Below are positions 53,177 to 62,348 of a stretch of DNA of 64,000 nt, one piece after another. The translations under genes and the position numbers were made by a program. The DNA is from an uncultured Erythrobacter sp. (GTDB lineage Bacteria > Pseudomonadota > Alphaproteobacteria > Sphingomonadales > Sphingomonadaceae), in assembly GCA_947488155.1 (NCBI GenBank), contig CANKYK010000002.1, forward strand, positions 254,001 to 318,000, written 5' to 3'. The first letter of the stretch is position 1. Each line of letters begins with the position of its first letter. Under the pieces are notes generated by a model. It was not told the origin of the DNA and did no database searches. It worked only from the letters and a program-made list of their open reading frames with translations.

Positions 53177-53695
53177 TCACCCCAAATTCGCAGCCATTGC
53201 CGCGCTGGAGAAAATTTTCGGATAAATGACCCACAGACCGCCGGCCGCGATGGCCACGCCGTATGGAATTGCGATGCGTTCTTTTTGCTGACGCATGAAA
53301 TGATAGGCAGCCATCACAATGGTCAGCACGCCGCCAGCCAGCGCCATGATGATCAGCAATTGCATGAAGGCGCCGGGTTCGATCCACAGCGCAAGTGCAG
53401 CCAACAGCTTCACATCGCCGCCGCCCATCATCTTGAGCGCGAACAAAAGAGCCATGGCAAAAAACGTTATGAGCGCGACGCCGACCTGCAGGGCGACACT
53501 GGTCGGACTAAAAATGCTCGGCCCTTCGGGAAGCAGAGACATGCCACTGGCCCACCAAAAAACCGGTGCGCCAACGACAATCGCTAGGTTCAACCAATTG
53601 GCGATTCTGCGGCTACGAATGTCCGTAAAGGCTGCAAACAACAGCGCAATTGCCAAGGCAATCAGCAGTCCGTATTGGATAGTCTCACTAAACAT
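53177..53695 (-). CDS. cpaA: Prepilin peptidase CpaA/TadV (A24 family)
   Basis: 172 residues. The catalytic Asp residues are D25 in AFTDIRSRRIANW and D94 in MMGGGDVKL. It has about six membrane helices and a shorter form without the methylase domain, as in TadV. It cleaves Flp prepilin and pseudopilins. It is the first gene of the locus. No flp/pilA gene is present upstream, where an alpha/beta hydrolase gene diverges. TTTGGGGGCCAA stands before the ATG. Confidence 0.92.
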   Translation of the reverse strand: MFSETIQYGLLIALAIALLFAAFTDIRSRRIANWLNLAIVVGAPVFWWASGMSLLPEGPSIFSPTSVALQVGVALITFFAMALLFALKMMGGGDVKLLAALALWIEPGAFMQLLIIMALAGGVLTIVMAAYHFMRQQKERIAIPYGVAIAAGGLWVIYPKIFSSAAMAANLG

Positions 53696-53851
53696 TTGGC
53701 CCCCAAAGGTTGACGGCCAGCTTGTCTGGTCGGTCCTTCTAAGGGTGTTGCTACAGATTATGACTTACCAAATAGTAACCAACCCCGAAGGGATGAAATT
53801 AGTGACGTCTGCAATGCCCTCATGGCGCGCCGATCGAGAGGCGTTGTAATT

Positions 53852-54805
53852 ATGGATCGCCGGGCAATTCCCGCTGCTGCCAGCGAGAGCGTTTGGCATG
53901 CGCAAGATGGCCATGAATTGCGCCGGATTGATTGGCAGATCTCCAGAACTGACGATGAAAGTCCGCGCGGCTCCATCCTGTTTTTGCCGGGCCGAGGCGA
54001 TAATTACGAAAAATATCTCGAAAGCCTGGATGAATGGCACCGCGATGGCTGGCGCGTAACAGCGGCGGATTGGCGCGGGCAGGCGGGCTCTGGCCGGCTC
54101 GGTGATGACGAAGTTACCGGACACATTGATGATTTCGCGACCTGGGTGGATGATCTTGCGCATTTCTGGTCGGATTGGATCGCTGAGACGCCAGGACCGC
54201 ATGTATTGGCCGGACATTCGATGGGCGGGCATCTCGTTATGCGTGCACTGATTGAACGTCGCGTCCAGCCCAAGGCAGTGGTGTTAAGCGCGCCCATGCT
54301 CGGCATGGCGGGGCCGCCGCTGCCGCTGGCGGTGCTCCACGGGGCAGCAAAGCTGATGAATGTCGTGGGCGAACCAACCCGGCAAGCATGGAAATGGAGC
54401 GAGAAGCCCGGCGAGATGCCCGCGCGCCGCCGCACTCTGTTGACCCATGATGATGATCGCTATGACGATGAACTGTGGTGGCGGGAGCACCGCCCAGAGT
54501 TGGTCATGGGGCCGGGCAGTTGGGGCTGGGTCGAGCGCGCCTATGCCTCGACCAGAGTGCTGGAAGCACCCGGCGCAATGGAATCGGTCGATGTGCCGGT
54601 GCTCATTCTCTCGACCTCAGAAGATAAGCTGGTGAGCCATGCCGATTGCGTGCGTGCGGTAGAGCGCCTTCCCAAGGGAGAGCTGTGCGCATTTGGCGAG
54701 GAGGCACGCCATGAAATCCTGCGCGAGGTTGATGCAGTGCGCGACCGCGCGATGGACGCAGTCACCGAGTTTCTTGATCGGGTAGCACCTAAGCCCGCAA
54801 GCTGA
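53852..54805 (+). CDS. Alpha/beta hydrolase (monoacylglycerol lipase/lysophospholipase-like)
   Basis: 317 residues from the ATG at 53852, chosen for its upstream GAGAGG and lack of extra basic residues; ATG 53822 would add ten. Motifs: FLPGRGDNYEKY (oxyanion region), nucleophile S123 in AGHSMGGHL, acid Asp in LSTSEDKLVS and His in EEARHEIL. A lid or cap lies between about 165 and 240. It is cytoplasmic and probably acts on lipid esters. It is followed by an FAD oxidoreductase gene with TGATG overlap, so the two are co-translated. Confidence 0.9.
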   Translation: MDRRAIPAAASESVWHAQDGHELRRIDWQISRTDDESPRGSILFLPGRGDNYEKYLESLDEWHRDGWRVTAADWRGQAGSGRLGDDEVTGHIDDFATWVDDLAHFWSDWIAETPGPHVLAGHSMGGHLVMRALIERRVQPKAVVLSAPMLGMAGPPLPLAVLHGAAKLMNVVGEPTRQAWKWSEKPGEMPARRRTLLTHDDDRYDDELWWREHRPELVMGPGSWGWVERAYASTRVLEAPGAMESVDVPVLILSTSEDKLVSHADCVRAVERLPKGELCAFGEEARHEILREVDAVRDRAMDAVTEFLDRVAPKPAS

Positions 54806-55923
54806 TGCCTGATGGAATCTATGACTTTGCGGTTGTCGGAGCCGGTATAGCGGGCGCTAGTCTTGCGGCCGAGCTGTCGGCCCACGCCAAAGTGCTGGTT
54901 CTGGAGGCCGAGGACTCACCCGGATACCACGCAACTGGGCGGTCTGCGGCCTTCTGGGATGAGTGTTATGGCGGGCCGGGCGTGGTGCCACTCACCCTCG
55001 CGTCGGGGCAATATTTGCGTGATGGCGGGTTTCTGACCACGCGGGGCGCGGTGCATTTGGCCCGCGACGAAGATTTGGGCGCGCTTGGCGAATTTGAGCG
55101 GACCTTCGCGGACACTGGCGTCACTATAGAGCGGCTCTCGCTCGCGGAGATTGCCGCCAAAGTTCCGCATGTTCGAGGTGAATGGCGTCATGCAGTGTGG
55201 GAGCCCGCCTGCGCGGACATCGATGTGGCGGGCCTGCACCAGCATTACCTCAAAATCATGCGCCAGCGCAGCGTCGACCTTGTCTGCCGCGCGCGTGTAG
55301 CAAAACTAAAACGCTATCCCGACACCGGCCTATGGGCGGTCACTCTCGAATCCGGCGAAACCTATGGGGCCGAAAGAGTCGTGAACGCAGCAGGAGCATG
55401 GGCCGATGCGCTTGCAGTCACCGGAGGTGTCAAACCGCTAGGGACTGCGCCCATGCGCCGCACGGTCGTGCAATTGCGGGTAGCGCCTGAAGCTACGGAC
55501 GATCTACCACTGGTGCTCGACATTAATGGCGGGTTCTACTTTAAGCCGGACAATGGACGATTGTGGCTGAGCCCGCATGACGAAATTCCCAGTGAGCCGT
55601 GCGATGCCGCGCCGGAAGAACTGGATGTCGCCCGCGCGATTGAGCGCTTTGAAACGGTCGTCGACTGGAAGATCGAGCATGTTGAGCGGCGCTGGGCCGG
55701 TTTGCGCAGCTTCGCGCCGGACCGTCTGCCCGTTTATGGCTATGATACAGATGCCCCCGGCTTCTATTGGTTCGCAGGTCAGGGCGGCTTTGGTATTCAA
55801 ACCGCGCCCGCGGCGTCGCGGCTGGCAGCACAAGAGCTTTTAGGGCTGAGCGCGGATGCAATGACCAGGGGGATCGAGCGCGCGCGCTACGCGCCGCAAC
55901 GTTTTGTTACAACCGATGCCTAG
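54805..55923 (+). CDS. FAD-dependent oxidoreductase (DAO family)
   Basis: 372 residues. FAD-binding GAGIAG at 12-17 in DFAVVGAGIAGASLAAEL. The D-amino-acid-oxidase/glycine-oxidase-like core has YHATGRSAAFWDECYGG (near the flavin), AERVVNAAGAWAD, and the C-terminal PVYGYDTDAPGFYWFAGQGGFGIQTAPAASRLAAQ. The substrate is unknown; glycine, sarcosine, D-amino acid or 2-hydroxyacid are options. It overlaps the alpha/beta hydrolase stop by one base. Confidence 0.88.
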   Translation: MPDGIYDFAVVGAGIAGASLAAELSAHAKVLVLEAEDSPGYHATGRSAAFWDECYGGPGVVPLTLASGQYLRDGGFLTTRGAVHLARDEDLGALGEFERTFADTGVTIERLSLAEIAAKVPHVRGEWRHAVWEPACADIDVAGLHQHYLKIMRQRSVDLVCRARVAKLKRYPDTGLWAVTLESGETYGAERVVNAAGAWADALAVTGGVKPLGTAPMRRTVVQLRVAPEATDDLPLVLDINGGFYFKPDNGRLWLSPHDEIPSEPCDAAPEELDVARAIERFETVVDWKIEHVERRWAGLRSFAPDRLPVYGYDTDAPGFYWFAGQGGFGIQTAPAASRLAAQELLGLSADAMTRGIERARYAPQRFVTTDA

Positions 55924-55989
55924 CCAACCTTGTTTTGATCTGTAAGCTCCCGAATCGCGGACGAATTAAAAACTACAGGAGACAATCCA

Positions 55990-56166
55990 ATGTCGCATAA
56001 ATTTGAAATCTACAAAGACAAAGCAGGCGAATTTCGTGTGCGCTTTAGCTACAATTCAGAAGTGATGTTCTCCACCCAAGGTTATTCTAGCAAGTCGAGC
56101 GCGCAAAATGCGATTGATTCGATCAAGAAGAATGGCCCTGGCGCGCCAACTGAAGACAACACCTAG
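55990..56166 (+). CDS. DUF1508/YegP-family mini-protein
   Basis: 58 residues. The sequence starts MSHKFEIYKDKAGEFRVRF and continues with STQGYSSKSSAQNAIDSIKKN, a single YegP-type unit (DUF1508), whose members often carry two such units. The role is unknown; E. coli YegP is a small tandem protein. AGGAGA lies eight bases upstream of the ATG. It is followed by a terminator at 56224-56253, so it is probably monocistronic or the last gene of the oxidoreductase transcript. Confidence 0.88.
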   Translation: MSHKFEIYKDKAGEFRVRFSYNSEVMFSTQGYSSKSSAQNAIDSIKKNGPGAPTEDNT

Positions 56167-56223
56167 GTTGCATTGGCGGCTGGCGCATCGCCACCGCTGC
56201 TGTTGCACAATACTGATATGAGG

Positions 56224-56253
56224 GCGGCGTACCGGAATGGTGCGCCGCTTTTT
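56224..56253 (+). terminator. Rho-independent terminator of the DUF1508 gene
   Basis: GCGGCGTACC (56224-56233) pairs with GGTGCGCCGC (56239-56248), with one G-U pair and loop GGAAT. TTTTT follows. Confidence 0.85.
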
Positions 56254-56309
56254 GTTTGATCTCAGTAGATTGCGGTCACTAGGCGCGCATCAACTCGCGC
56301 AAGCACGCT

Positions 56310-56777
56310 TTAGGCGTTTTCGCTCTCTTCTTCGTCGCTGGCGGATGCCGCGCGGTTTGCTTGATCGCTGGCGAGCTTGTCGACACGCTCGTTCTCCGGA
56401 TGGCCGCTGTGCCCTTTGACCCAGTGCCATTCAACCTGATGCTTGGCCGAGACGTCGATTAGCTCATGCCACAAATCGGCATTGCGAACGGGTTTCTTGC
56501 TGGCGTTGATCCAGCCGCGCTTTTGCCAGCCGGCAACCCATTTGGTCATCCCGTCGAGCACATATTTGCTGTCCGAATAGAGATCGACAGAGCATGGCTC
56601 GATCAGAGCGGAAAGACCCTTGATGGCCGCCATCAACTCCATACGGTTGTTAGTGGTGTCGCGTTCTCCGCCCGACAATTCCTTCTCATGCTTGCCTAAG
56701 CGCAACAGCACGCCCCAGCCGCCCGGGCCGGGATTGCCTTTACAGGCGCCGTCAGTGAAAATCTCGACGTGTTTCAT
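56310..56777 (-). CDS. rnhA: Ribonuclease HI
   Basis: 155 residues, the same as E. coli RNase HI. The catalytic acids are D9 in [12 protein letters not shown], Glu in [10 protein letters not shown], Asp in YSDSKYV and Asp in NERVDKLA. It removes RNA in RNA-DNA hybrids. I use the ATG at 56777 with GGTGGA upstream; ATG 56789 and a further start overlap thrB. The Glu/Ser-rich end ([12 protein letters not shown]) is a weakly conserved tail. It is 28 bp after thrB. Confidence 0.95.
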   Translation of the reverse strand: MKHVEIFTDGACKGNPGPGGWGVLLRLGKHEKELSGGERDTTNNRMELMAAIKGLSALIEPCSVDLYSDSKYVLDGMTKWVAGWQKRGWINASKKPVRNADLWHELIDVSAKHQVEWHWVKGHSGHPENERVDKLASDQANRAASASDEEESENA

Positions 56778-56805
56778 AGCATCCACCATTGCCCGAATAG
56801 TTAGC

Positions 56806-57783
56806 TTACGCAAATATACCTAGGCCCACTTCGTCGTAAAAGTGCCATCGTGAGACGAATTGCAATGGGTTCTTGCGTGTGACCAATGCGTCATCCGGCG
56901 TATCGAGCCAATCCTCTGCGCGGCTCGCGACAAATCGCAGGCACGCTCCCTTGGCGATCTCTGGCAGCAGCTCACGCTCAGCGGTCTCTAGCGGGCGAAC
57001 CGCCTCATATCCTTCGATCAGCGCGCTTCCGAGATCGGCATTGTAACGCTTGCCAGAAGGGTCAAAGCACCACGCAGCATGGGTGGTCGCAAGGTCCAAG
57101 GCCATGGTGCCTCGGCAAGCGAAATAGAAGTCAATCATACCCGAAACTTGATTGCCCAGCATCAGGACATTGTCCGGGAACAGATCAGCGTGAATGTTGG
57201 ACATGGGAAGGGCGGATAAATCGAGCGCAGCAGCGGCCTTGGCTGGGCCTAAGACTGCGGGAAGTGCCGGGTCAATGCTGACAAGGCCCGCCTCTCCGCA
57301 TTTTTCCAGCACTGCTAGGTTATCGGTAAAGCCCATAGTATTGGCGCGGGTTAGTTCAAAATTAGCCGACGCGAGATGCATTTGCGCTAGTGCGCCGCCC
57401 ACGGCCCGCGCCTGAGCGACAGTTGGCTGAGTTGGCGAAACACCCGGAAGAAATTCGATCAGCGCGATCGCTTTGCCATCCAGCATTCGAAACGCGGCGC
57501 CGTCACGGTCATGGATGGTGCGCGGCACGGGGCAGCCGCCAGCTGACAGGTGATCGAGTAGGCCTAGGAAATAGGGCAGATCACTGAGCTCAATCCGGCG
57601 CTCATACATGGTCAGGATGAAACGTGTGGGTGAACCGCCTGCGCCATTGCCCGTCGTTTCGATCAGCCAGTTTGAGTTCGAGACGCCTTCGGCGATACCC
57701 TTGGCCGAGACGAGATCGCCAACATCGTAATGCGCGATCAGCTGTGCCAATTCCTCAGCGCCAAGGTGGGTGTAGACCGCCAT
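56806..57783 (-). CDS. thrB: Homoserine kinase (type II, aminoglycoside-phosphotransferase fold)
   Basis: 325 residues. It makes O-phosphohomoserine for threonine synthesis. The kinase fold is of the APH family: [12 protein letters not shown] (P-loop-like), [14 protein letters not shown] (catalytic HxDxxxxN) and [11 protein letters not shown] (Mg-binding DFG equivalent). The C-terminal [17 protein letters not shown] is typical of ThrB. It follows ispH (21-bp gap) and precedes rnhA, a known alphaproteobacterial order (ispH-thrB-rnhA). Confidence 0.95.
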   Translation of the reverse strand: MAVYTHLGAEELAQLIAHYDVGDLVSAKGIAEGVSNSNWLIETTGNGAGGSPTRFILTMYERRIELSDLPYFLGLLDHLSAGGCPVPRTIHDRDGAAFRMLDGKAIALIEFLPGVSPTQPTVAQARAVGGALAQMHLASANFELTRANTMGFTDNLAVLEKCGEAGLVSIDPALPAVLGPAKAAAALDLSALPMSNIHADLFPDNVLMLGNQVSGMIDFYFACRGTMALDLATTHAAWCFDPSGKRYNADLGSALIEGYEAVRPLETAERELLPEIAKGACLRFVASRAEDWLDTPDDALVTRKNPLQFVSRWHFYDEVGLGIFA

Positions 57784-57804
57784 TCGTCTGTGAGCTTCGC
57801 TGCC

Positions 57805-58806
57805 TTAGTCGGTCAATTCGCGCGGCAGCTTGAAGACCATCTTCTCTTCCGCTGCCGTGATTGTCTGTTCGTTGACCGGGCGCAGTTCCGTGATCTTGGC
57901 GACCACCTCGCGCACCAAGATTTCTGGTGCGGAGGCTCCGGCGGTCACGCCGAGCGTTTCCACTCCGTCGAGCCAAGCAGGTTCAATCTCATTACTGCGC
58001 TGGATTAATTTGCCGGGCGTGCCCAGCCGCTCTGCCACTTCAACTAGTCGCAGCGAATTTGAGGAGTTTGGCGCACCAATCACCAACAACAGGTCGCATT
58101 GCCTCGCAATTTGTTTGACGGCGGCCTGGCGGTTGGAGGTCGCGTAGCAAATGTCCTCCGCCTTTGGGCCGCGAATATTAGGATAGCGCAATTCGAGTGC
58201 TGCAATCACTTCTGCAGTATCATCGACAGACAGAGTGGTCTGCGTCAGGTAAGCAAGCTCATCATTGGTTTCAAACGGTAGTTTGTCGACGTCTTCAACA
58301 GTCTCGACCAAGGTCATCTGGCCTTCGTCAACCTGACCCATCGTCCCGATCACCTCAGGGTGGCCCGCATGACCGACAAAGATGATGTGCCGGTCTTTCT
58401 CCAGCTGACGCTCAGCCTGCCGGTGAACTTTGGAGACCAGCGGGCAGGTTGCATCGACATAAATCATATTGCGCCGCTGCGCCTCAGCTGGAACTGATTT
58501 CGGTACACCATGCGCGCTGAACACTACCGGGGCATCGTCGGGCACCTCGTCCAATTCCTCAACAAAGATCGCGCCTTGCGCCTTCAGCGAGTTCACGACG
58601 TATTTGTTGTGGACGATTTCATGGCGCACATAGACCGGCGCGCCGTAGCGCTCGATCGATCTTTCGACGATCTCGATCGCCCGGTCTACGCCAGCGCAAA
58701 AGCCGCGCGGGGCCGCGATCAGCAGGGTTAGCGGGGTTTGGTCAGCTTGTCCGCCGCCTGGGGCAGACGACCCGCCATTATCGGAATTGGGAAAGGGAGC
58801 ATTCAT
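57805..58806 (-). CDS. ispH: 4-hydroxy-3-methylbut-2-enyl diphosphate reductase
   Basis: 333 residues. The last enzyme of the MEP isoprenoid pathway uses a [4Fe-4S] cluster. The three cluster Cys residues are C37 in RGFCAGVDRAI, C121 in DATCPLVSK and C220 in EDICYATSNRQ. The catalytic Glu lies in GHPEVIGTMGQ and the substrate triad in NSSNSLRL. An N-terminal extension of about 25 Gly/Ser/Asn-rich residues precedes the domain. It is the first gene of the minus-strand run ispH-thrB-rnhA. Confidence 0.97.
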   Translation of the reverse strand: MNAPFPNSDNGGSSAPGGGQADQTPLTLLIAAPRGFCAGVDRAIEIVERSIERYGAPVYVRHEIVHNKYVVNSLKAQGAIFVEELDEVPDDAPVVFSAHGVPKSVPAEAQRRNMIYVDATCPLVSKVHRQAERQLEKDRHIIFVGHAGHPEVIGTMGQVDEGQMTLVETVEDVDKLPFETNDELAYLTQTTLSVDDTAEVIAALELRYPNIRGPKAEDICYATSNRQAAVKQIARQCDLLLVIGAPNSSNSLRLVEVAERLGTPGKLIQRSNEIEPAWLDGVETLGVTAGASAPEILVREVVAKITELRPVNEQTITAAEEKMVFKLPRELTD

Positions 58807-58923
58807 ATCGCCCCCTCTAGCGCTTTGCGACGTCCGCCGCTAGGGCGTGATACTTCAGTTTTTGTGGTGCGCCGCTACTAGATGCGTGCGCATTGGATCG
58901 ATTAATCGAGGACGACCCAGTTG

Positions 58924-59574
58924 ATGACGTTTCGCAAGCCGATTTTGCCTGCTCTAGCTCTTGTTGCTGCCCTTGCTGGCTGTGCCCGCGAAGGCGAGTT
59001 GGTGGTTGATCAAGGGGTCGGTATCACCGCCGTCCTGACATCCTGCCCATCGGTCGGCATTCCTGACTATACCGGCGATATCACTGCGTTTCGCGCGGCT
59101 GGTGATCAGACGGCGGCCAATCTGGATATGACCGCAACGATCACGAATTTGCGCCACACCTGTGATGAGAGCGGCGAGAAGGTCTACAGCCAGGCGAGTT
59201 TTGACGTGCTGGCCCGCCGCACCGACGTTCGCGGCGCACGCACCGTCACGGTGCCTTACTTCGTTACAGTTCTGCAGGGCGGCAGCGCAGTTGTCTCAAA
59301 ACGCATTGGCGAAGTGACGATCAATTTCGCTGATGGCCAGGAGCGCGCGCAGGCCAGCGGAACCGCTGCTTCTTACATCAACCGCGCAGATGCGACCTTG
59401 CCCGCCGATATCCGTGAGCGGATCACGCGCAAGCGACGACCTGGCGATGTCGATGCCGCGCTTGATCCGTTGTCTGCACCAGAAGTGCGAGCGGCGATCC
59501 AGCGAACCAGCTTTGAAATGCTGGTCGGTTTTCAACTGACTGAGCAGCAGCTGGCCTATAACGCCACGCGTTAA
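58924..59574 (+). CDS. Lipoprotein of unknown function
   Basis: 216 residues from the ATG at 58924 (a TTG precedes it). The lipobox LAGC gives an acylated Cys at residue 20. The mature part is beta-rich, with VVDQGVGITAVLTSCPSVGIPDYTGDIT, RTVTVPYFVTVLQGGSAVVSK and ERITRKRRPGDVDAAL. A second and third Cys (LTSC, LRHTC) may form a disulfide. It is divergent from ispH and upstream of argS with the repeat copy between. I do not recognise the family. Confidence 0.8.
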   Translation: MTFRKPILPALALVAALAGCAREGELVVDQGVGITAVLTSCPSVGIPDYTGDITAFRAAGDQTAANLDMTATITNLRHTCDESGEKVYSQASFDVLARRTDVRGARTVTVPYFVTVLQGGSAVVSKRIGEVTINFADGQERAQASGTAASYINRADATLPADIRERITRKRRPGDVDAALDPLSAPEVRAAIQRTSFEMLVGFQLTEQQLAYNATR

Positions 59575-59581
59575 ATCGTTC

Positions 59582-59690
59582 CGCACACCATCCGGTGTGC
59601 GATTTCCTCGCTCATGCGACCAAAGGTCGCGTCGCTGCGGGTGGCCGGTCGGCCTTGCGGTCGCTCTGCGACCGTTGCTCGGACCGCGAT
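59582..59690. repeat. Multi-hairpin dispersed repeat, copy 2 (upstream of argS)
   Basis: It shares with 2858-2953 the units CATCCGG, TCCTCGCTCATGCGACC, AGGTCGC and TCGCTGCGGG. Stem 1 is CGCACACC/GGTGTGCG (loop ATCC), perfect here. Stem 2 is GCGACC/GGTCGC. Stem 3 is CGGTCG-CTCTG-CGACCG. Several differences from copy 1 keep pairing. Confidence 0.7.
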
Positions 59691-59731
59691 CCTCTTGCGC
59701 AAGCAGAAAATTAAGGTAGCGCGTGCTTCCT

Positions 59732-61480
59732 ATGACTGATCAACCAACACTCTACGCCGCCTTTGCGGCCAAGACCCACAGCGCGCTTCAGGCTTTGGAA
59801 GCGGAAGGCGTGCTGCCTGAGGGTGCCAATTTCGCCAATGTCACGCTGGAGCCGCCGCGAGATCCAAGCCATGGTGATCTGGCAACCAATGCCGCCATGG
59901 TGCTGGCAAAGCAGGCGAAGACCAATCCGCGCGCGTTGGCTGAGAAAATCGCGGCGAAGCTTGAGGCAGACCCGCAAATCACCAATGCAGAGATCGCCGG
60001 GCCGGGCTTCATCAACCTGCGGCTCGATCCCGCCGCATGGCTGGCTGAGCTAGCCGCGATCGCTGCGAAGGCCGACGCCTATGGCCGCTCTGAGATGGGC
60101 GCGGGCACCACGGTGAACGTCGAATATGTCTCTGCGAACCCGACCGGGCCAATGCATATGGGCCATTGCCGGGGCGCGGTGGTCGGCGATGCGCTTGCCA
60201 GCCTGCTCGAATTTGCCGGTCATTCGGTGGTGCGCGAATATTACATCAATGATGCGGGCGGCCAAGTCGACGTGCTCGCTCGCTCCGCGCATCTGCGTTA
60301 CCGCGAGGCGCTGGGCGAGGATATTGGCGCGATCCCAGAAGGGCTCTATCCCGGAGACTACTTGAAACCGCTCGGCGCGGCGCTCGCGAAAGAACACGGC
60401 GATGCCTACGCGAATGCGGATGAAAGCGAATGGCTCGCGCTGTTTCGCGAGCAATCCGTCGATGCGATGATGGAATTGATCAAGGCTGATCTGGCTGTGC
60501 TGGGCATTCATCACAATGTCTTTGCCTCAGAGGCTCAGTTGCACCGCGAGGGGAAACCCGATTCCGCCGAGGCGTGGCTGCGCGAGCATGATCTGGTTTA
60601 TGATGGCGTGCTTGAAGCGCCTAAGGGCAAGGCCCCGCCAGAGGACTGGGAGCCGGTTGAGTTGCCGCTCTTCCGCTCGACCAAATTTGGCGATGATCAG
60701 GACCGACCGATTAAGAAATCTTCCGGTTCCTGGACCTATTTCGGTGCCGATCTCGCCTATCATATGCAAAAGGCGCAAAACGCCGATGCGATGATCAATA
60801 TCTGGGGCGCGGATCACGCCGGCACAGTTAAGCGGATCAAAGCCGCGGTTGCGGCGCTGGGCGAAGGGCAGGGCAGCCCAACTCCGTTCGACGTCAAGCT
60901 GGTGCAAATGGTTCAGTTGCTGCGCGGCGGTGAGCAGGTGAAGATGTCGAAACGCTCTGGCACCTTTGTCACGCTCGCCGATGTGGCCGGCGAAGTGGGC
61001 AAGGATGTGGTGCGTTTCACCATGCTGACCCGTAAACCTGAGGCGCAGATGGAGTTTGATTTCGCCAAGGTGGTCGAGGCGAGCAAGGACAATCCGGTCT
61101 TCTATGTCCAATATGCCCATGCGCGGATCCGTTCGACCCTACGCAAGGCAGCCGAGGCTGGTCTCGCCCCATCGGACGAGAATTTAGCGCAATTGGGCGA
61201 TGAAGAGCTGGCTCTGATCCGTTTTGCCGCGCAATTCCCGCGTGAGATCGAGGCCGCCGCAAAGGCGCGCGAGCCCCACAGGATCGCCTTTTATCTTTAT
61301 GATTTGGCCTCAGGGCTTCACACTTTCTGGAACCTCGGCAATGATTCGCCGCAAAAGCGCTTCATCTTGGAACAAGATGCTGGTTTAACGGGCGCACGGC
61401 TTTTCCTTGCTGACGCAATCGGGCAAGTGATCCGTAATGGTCTCGGCGTGCTCGGCGTTGAGGCGGTGGAATCTATGTGA
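59732..61480 (+). CDS. argS: Arginine--tRNA ligase
   Basis: 582 residues. It is a class I synthetase with an N-terminal Add1 tRNA-recognition domain. The HIGH variant HMGH lies in [18 protein letters not shown], and the KMSKR loop is VKMSKRSG. The C-terminal anticodon domain ends VEAVESM. The start is uncertain: AAGG lies six bases before a GTG at 59723, three codons earlier, whereas the ATG at 59732 gives the common [11 protein letters not shown] beginning. It is probably in one transcript with the SPOR gene, nagZ and scpA. Confidence 0.96.
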   Translation: MTDQPTLYAAFAAKTHSALQALEAEGVLPEGANFANVTLEPPRDPSHGDLATNAAMVLAKQAKTNPRALAEKIAAKLEADPQITNAEIAGPGFINLRLDPAAWLAELAAIAAKADAYGRSEMGAGTTVNVEYVSANPTGPMHMGHCRGAVVGDALASLLEFAGHSVVREYYINDAGGQVDVLARSAHLRYREALGEDIGAIPEGLYPGDYLKPLGAALAKEHGDAYANADESEWLALFREQSVDAMMELIKADLAVLGIHHNVFASEAQLHREGKPDSAEAWLREHDLVYDGVLEAPKGKAPPEDWEPVELPLFRSTKFGDDQDRPIKKSSGSWTYFGADLAYHMQKAQNADAMINIWGADHAGTVKRIKAAVAALGEGQGSPTPFDVKLVQMVQLLRGGEQVKMSKRSGTFVTLADVAGEVGKDVVRFTMLTRKPEAQMEFDFAKVVEASKDNPVFYVQYAHARIRSTLRKAAEAGLAPSDENLAQLGDEELALIRFAAQFPREIEAAAKAREPHRIAFYLYDLASGLHTFWNLGNDSPQKRFILEQDAGLTGARLFLADAIGQVIRNGLGVLGVEAVESM

Positions 61481-61538
61481 GGGCCGAGAGGCTTTTAATG
61501 TAAGGGGCCGCGGGCGGTGATGTCTGCGGGCGACAATT

Positions 61539-62267
61539 ATGAGCGATGCAGCCGAACTTGACTTGTCAGAAGAAGAAAGCCTGCCGTGGCTGGAATCCGA
61601 CGAAGAAGATGATGATGGCGGGGTAGATACCGCCCGGATTATTGGCTTCACCGCGATCCTGCTGGTCGTGTTGGCCGGTGTGATTGGCGCGGTGTGGTTC
61701 GTCACCAACAAAACCGGTGATCAGGAATTGGTCGCCGATGGAAGCACGATCGTGGCGCCAGAGGGCCCTTATAAAGAGCGCCCGGATGATCCCGGTGGCA
61801 AAGAATTTGCAGGCACCGGCAATGTCGCCCCGGCCGTTGGAGAAGGCCAAAGCCGTGACGGCGTAGTCGCCGAAGCGGGTGAAGGCGCCGGTTCAGGCGC
61901 TGAAAATGGCGCAGGCGCGGGCGGCTCTGATGCGACCGGCACTGCATCGGGCAGCGGCTCCGGCGCCAATTCGGGCAGCACCGGCCCTGCTATCGCGACC
62001 CGCAGCACCGAGGATAAGCCCGCCGCAAGCAGCGCCGTTGGCGTGCAAGTTGGCGCCTATGGCACCCGCGCTAAGGCCGAGGCTGGTTGGGTCACGCTGA
62101 CGCGTCAGACCAGCGTGCTCAGCGGTGTGCGTCACCGCGTCCAAAAGGGCGAGGCGGACATCGGTACGGTCTACCGTCTGCAGGCGCTGGCGGGCAATCT
62201 AGCCGCTGCGCAAAAGCTCTGTAGCGATCTCAAGGCGGATGGCGTTGCCTGCCAGGTGAAGCGTTGA
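61539..62267 (+). CDS. SPOR-domain cell-envelope protein
   Basis: 242 residues. An acidic cytoplasmic N-terminus (LDLSEEESLPWLESDEEDDDGG) is followed by a membrane helix (about 34-56: IIGFTAILLVVLAGVIGAVWFV). A long Gly/Ala/Ser-rich periplasmic linker leads to a C-terminal SPOR domain (about 165-242: VGVQVGAYGTRAKAEAGWVTL, YRLQALAGNLAAAQKLCSDLKADGVACQV). SPOR domains bind denuded peptidoglycan at the septum. It is placed before nagZ and scpA, the usual alphaproteobacterial order argS-SPOR-nagZ-scpA. Confidence 0.92.
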   Translation: MSDAAELDLSEEESLPWLESDEEDDDGGVDTARIIGFTAILLVVLAGVIGAVWFVTNKTGDQELVADGSTIVAPEGPYKERPDDPGGKEFAGTGNVAPAVGEGQSRDGVVAEAGEGAGSGAENGAGAGGSDATGTASGSGSGANSGSTGPAIATRSTEDKPAASSAVGVQVGAYGTRAKAEAGWVTLTRQTSVLSGVRHRVQKGEADIGTVYRLQALAGNLAAAQKLCSDLKADGVACQVKR

Positions 62268-62348
62268 GGCGACAGGTCCAGCCACTTTTCCCCACGGATC
62301 AGGGTTACCACGCTTGATTGAACCGGGCGCGCCTGCAAGGTTTCGCCA

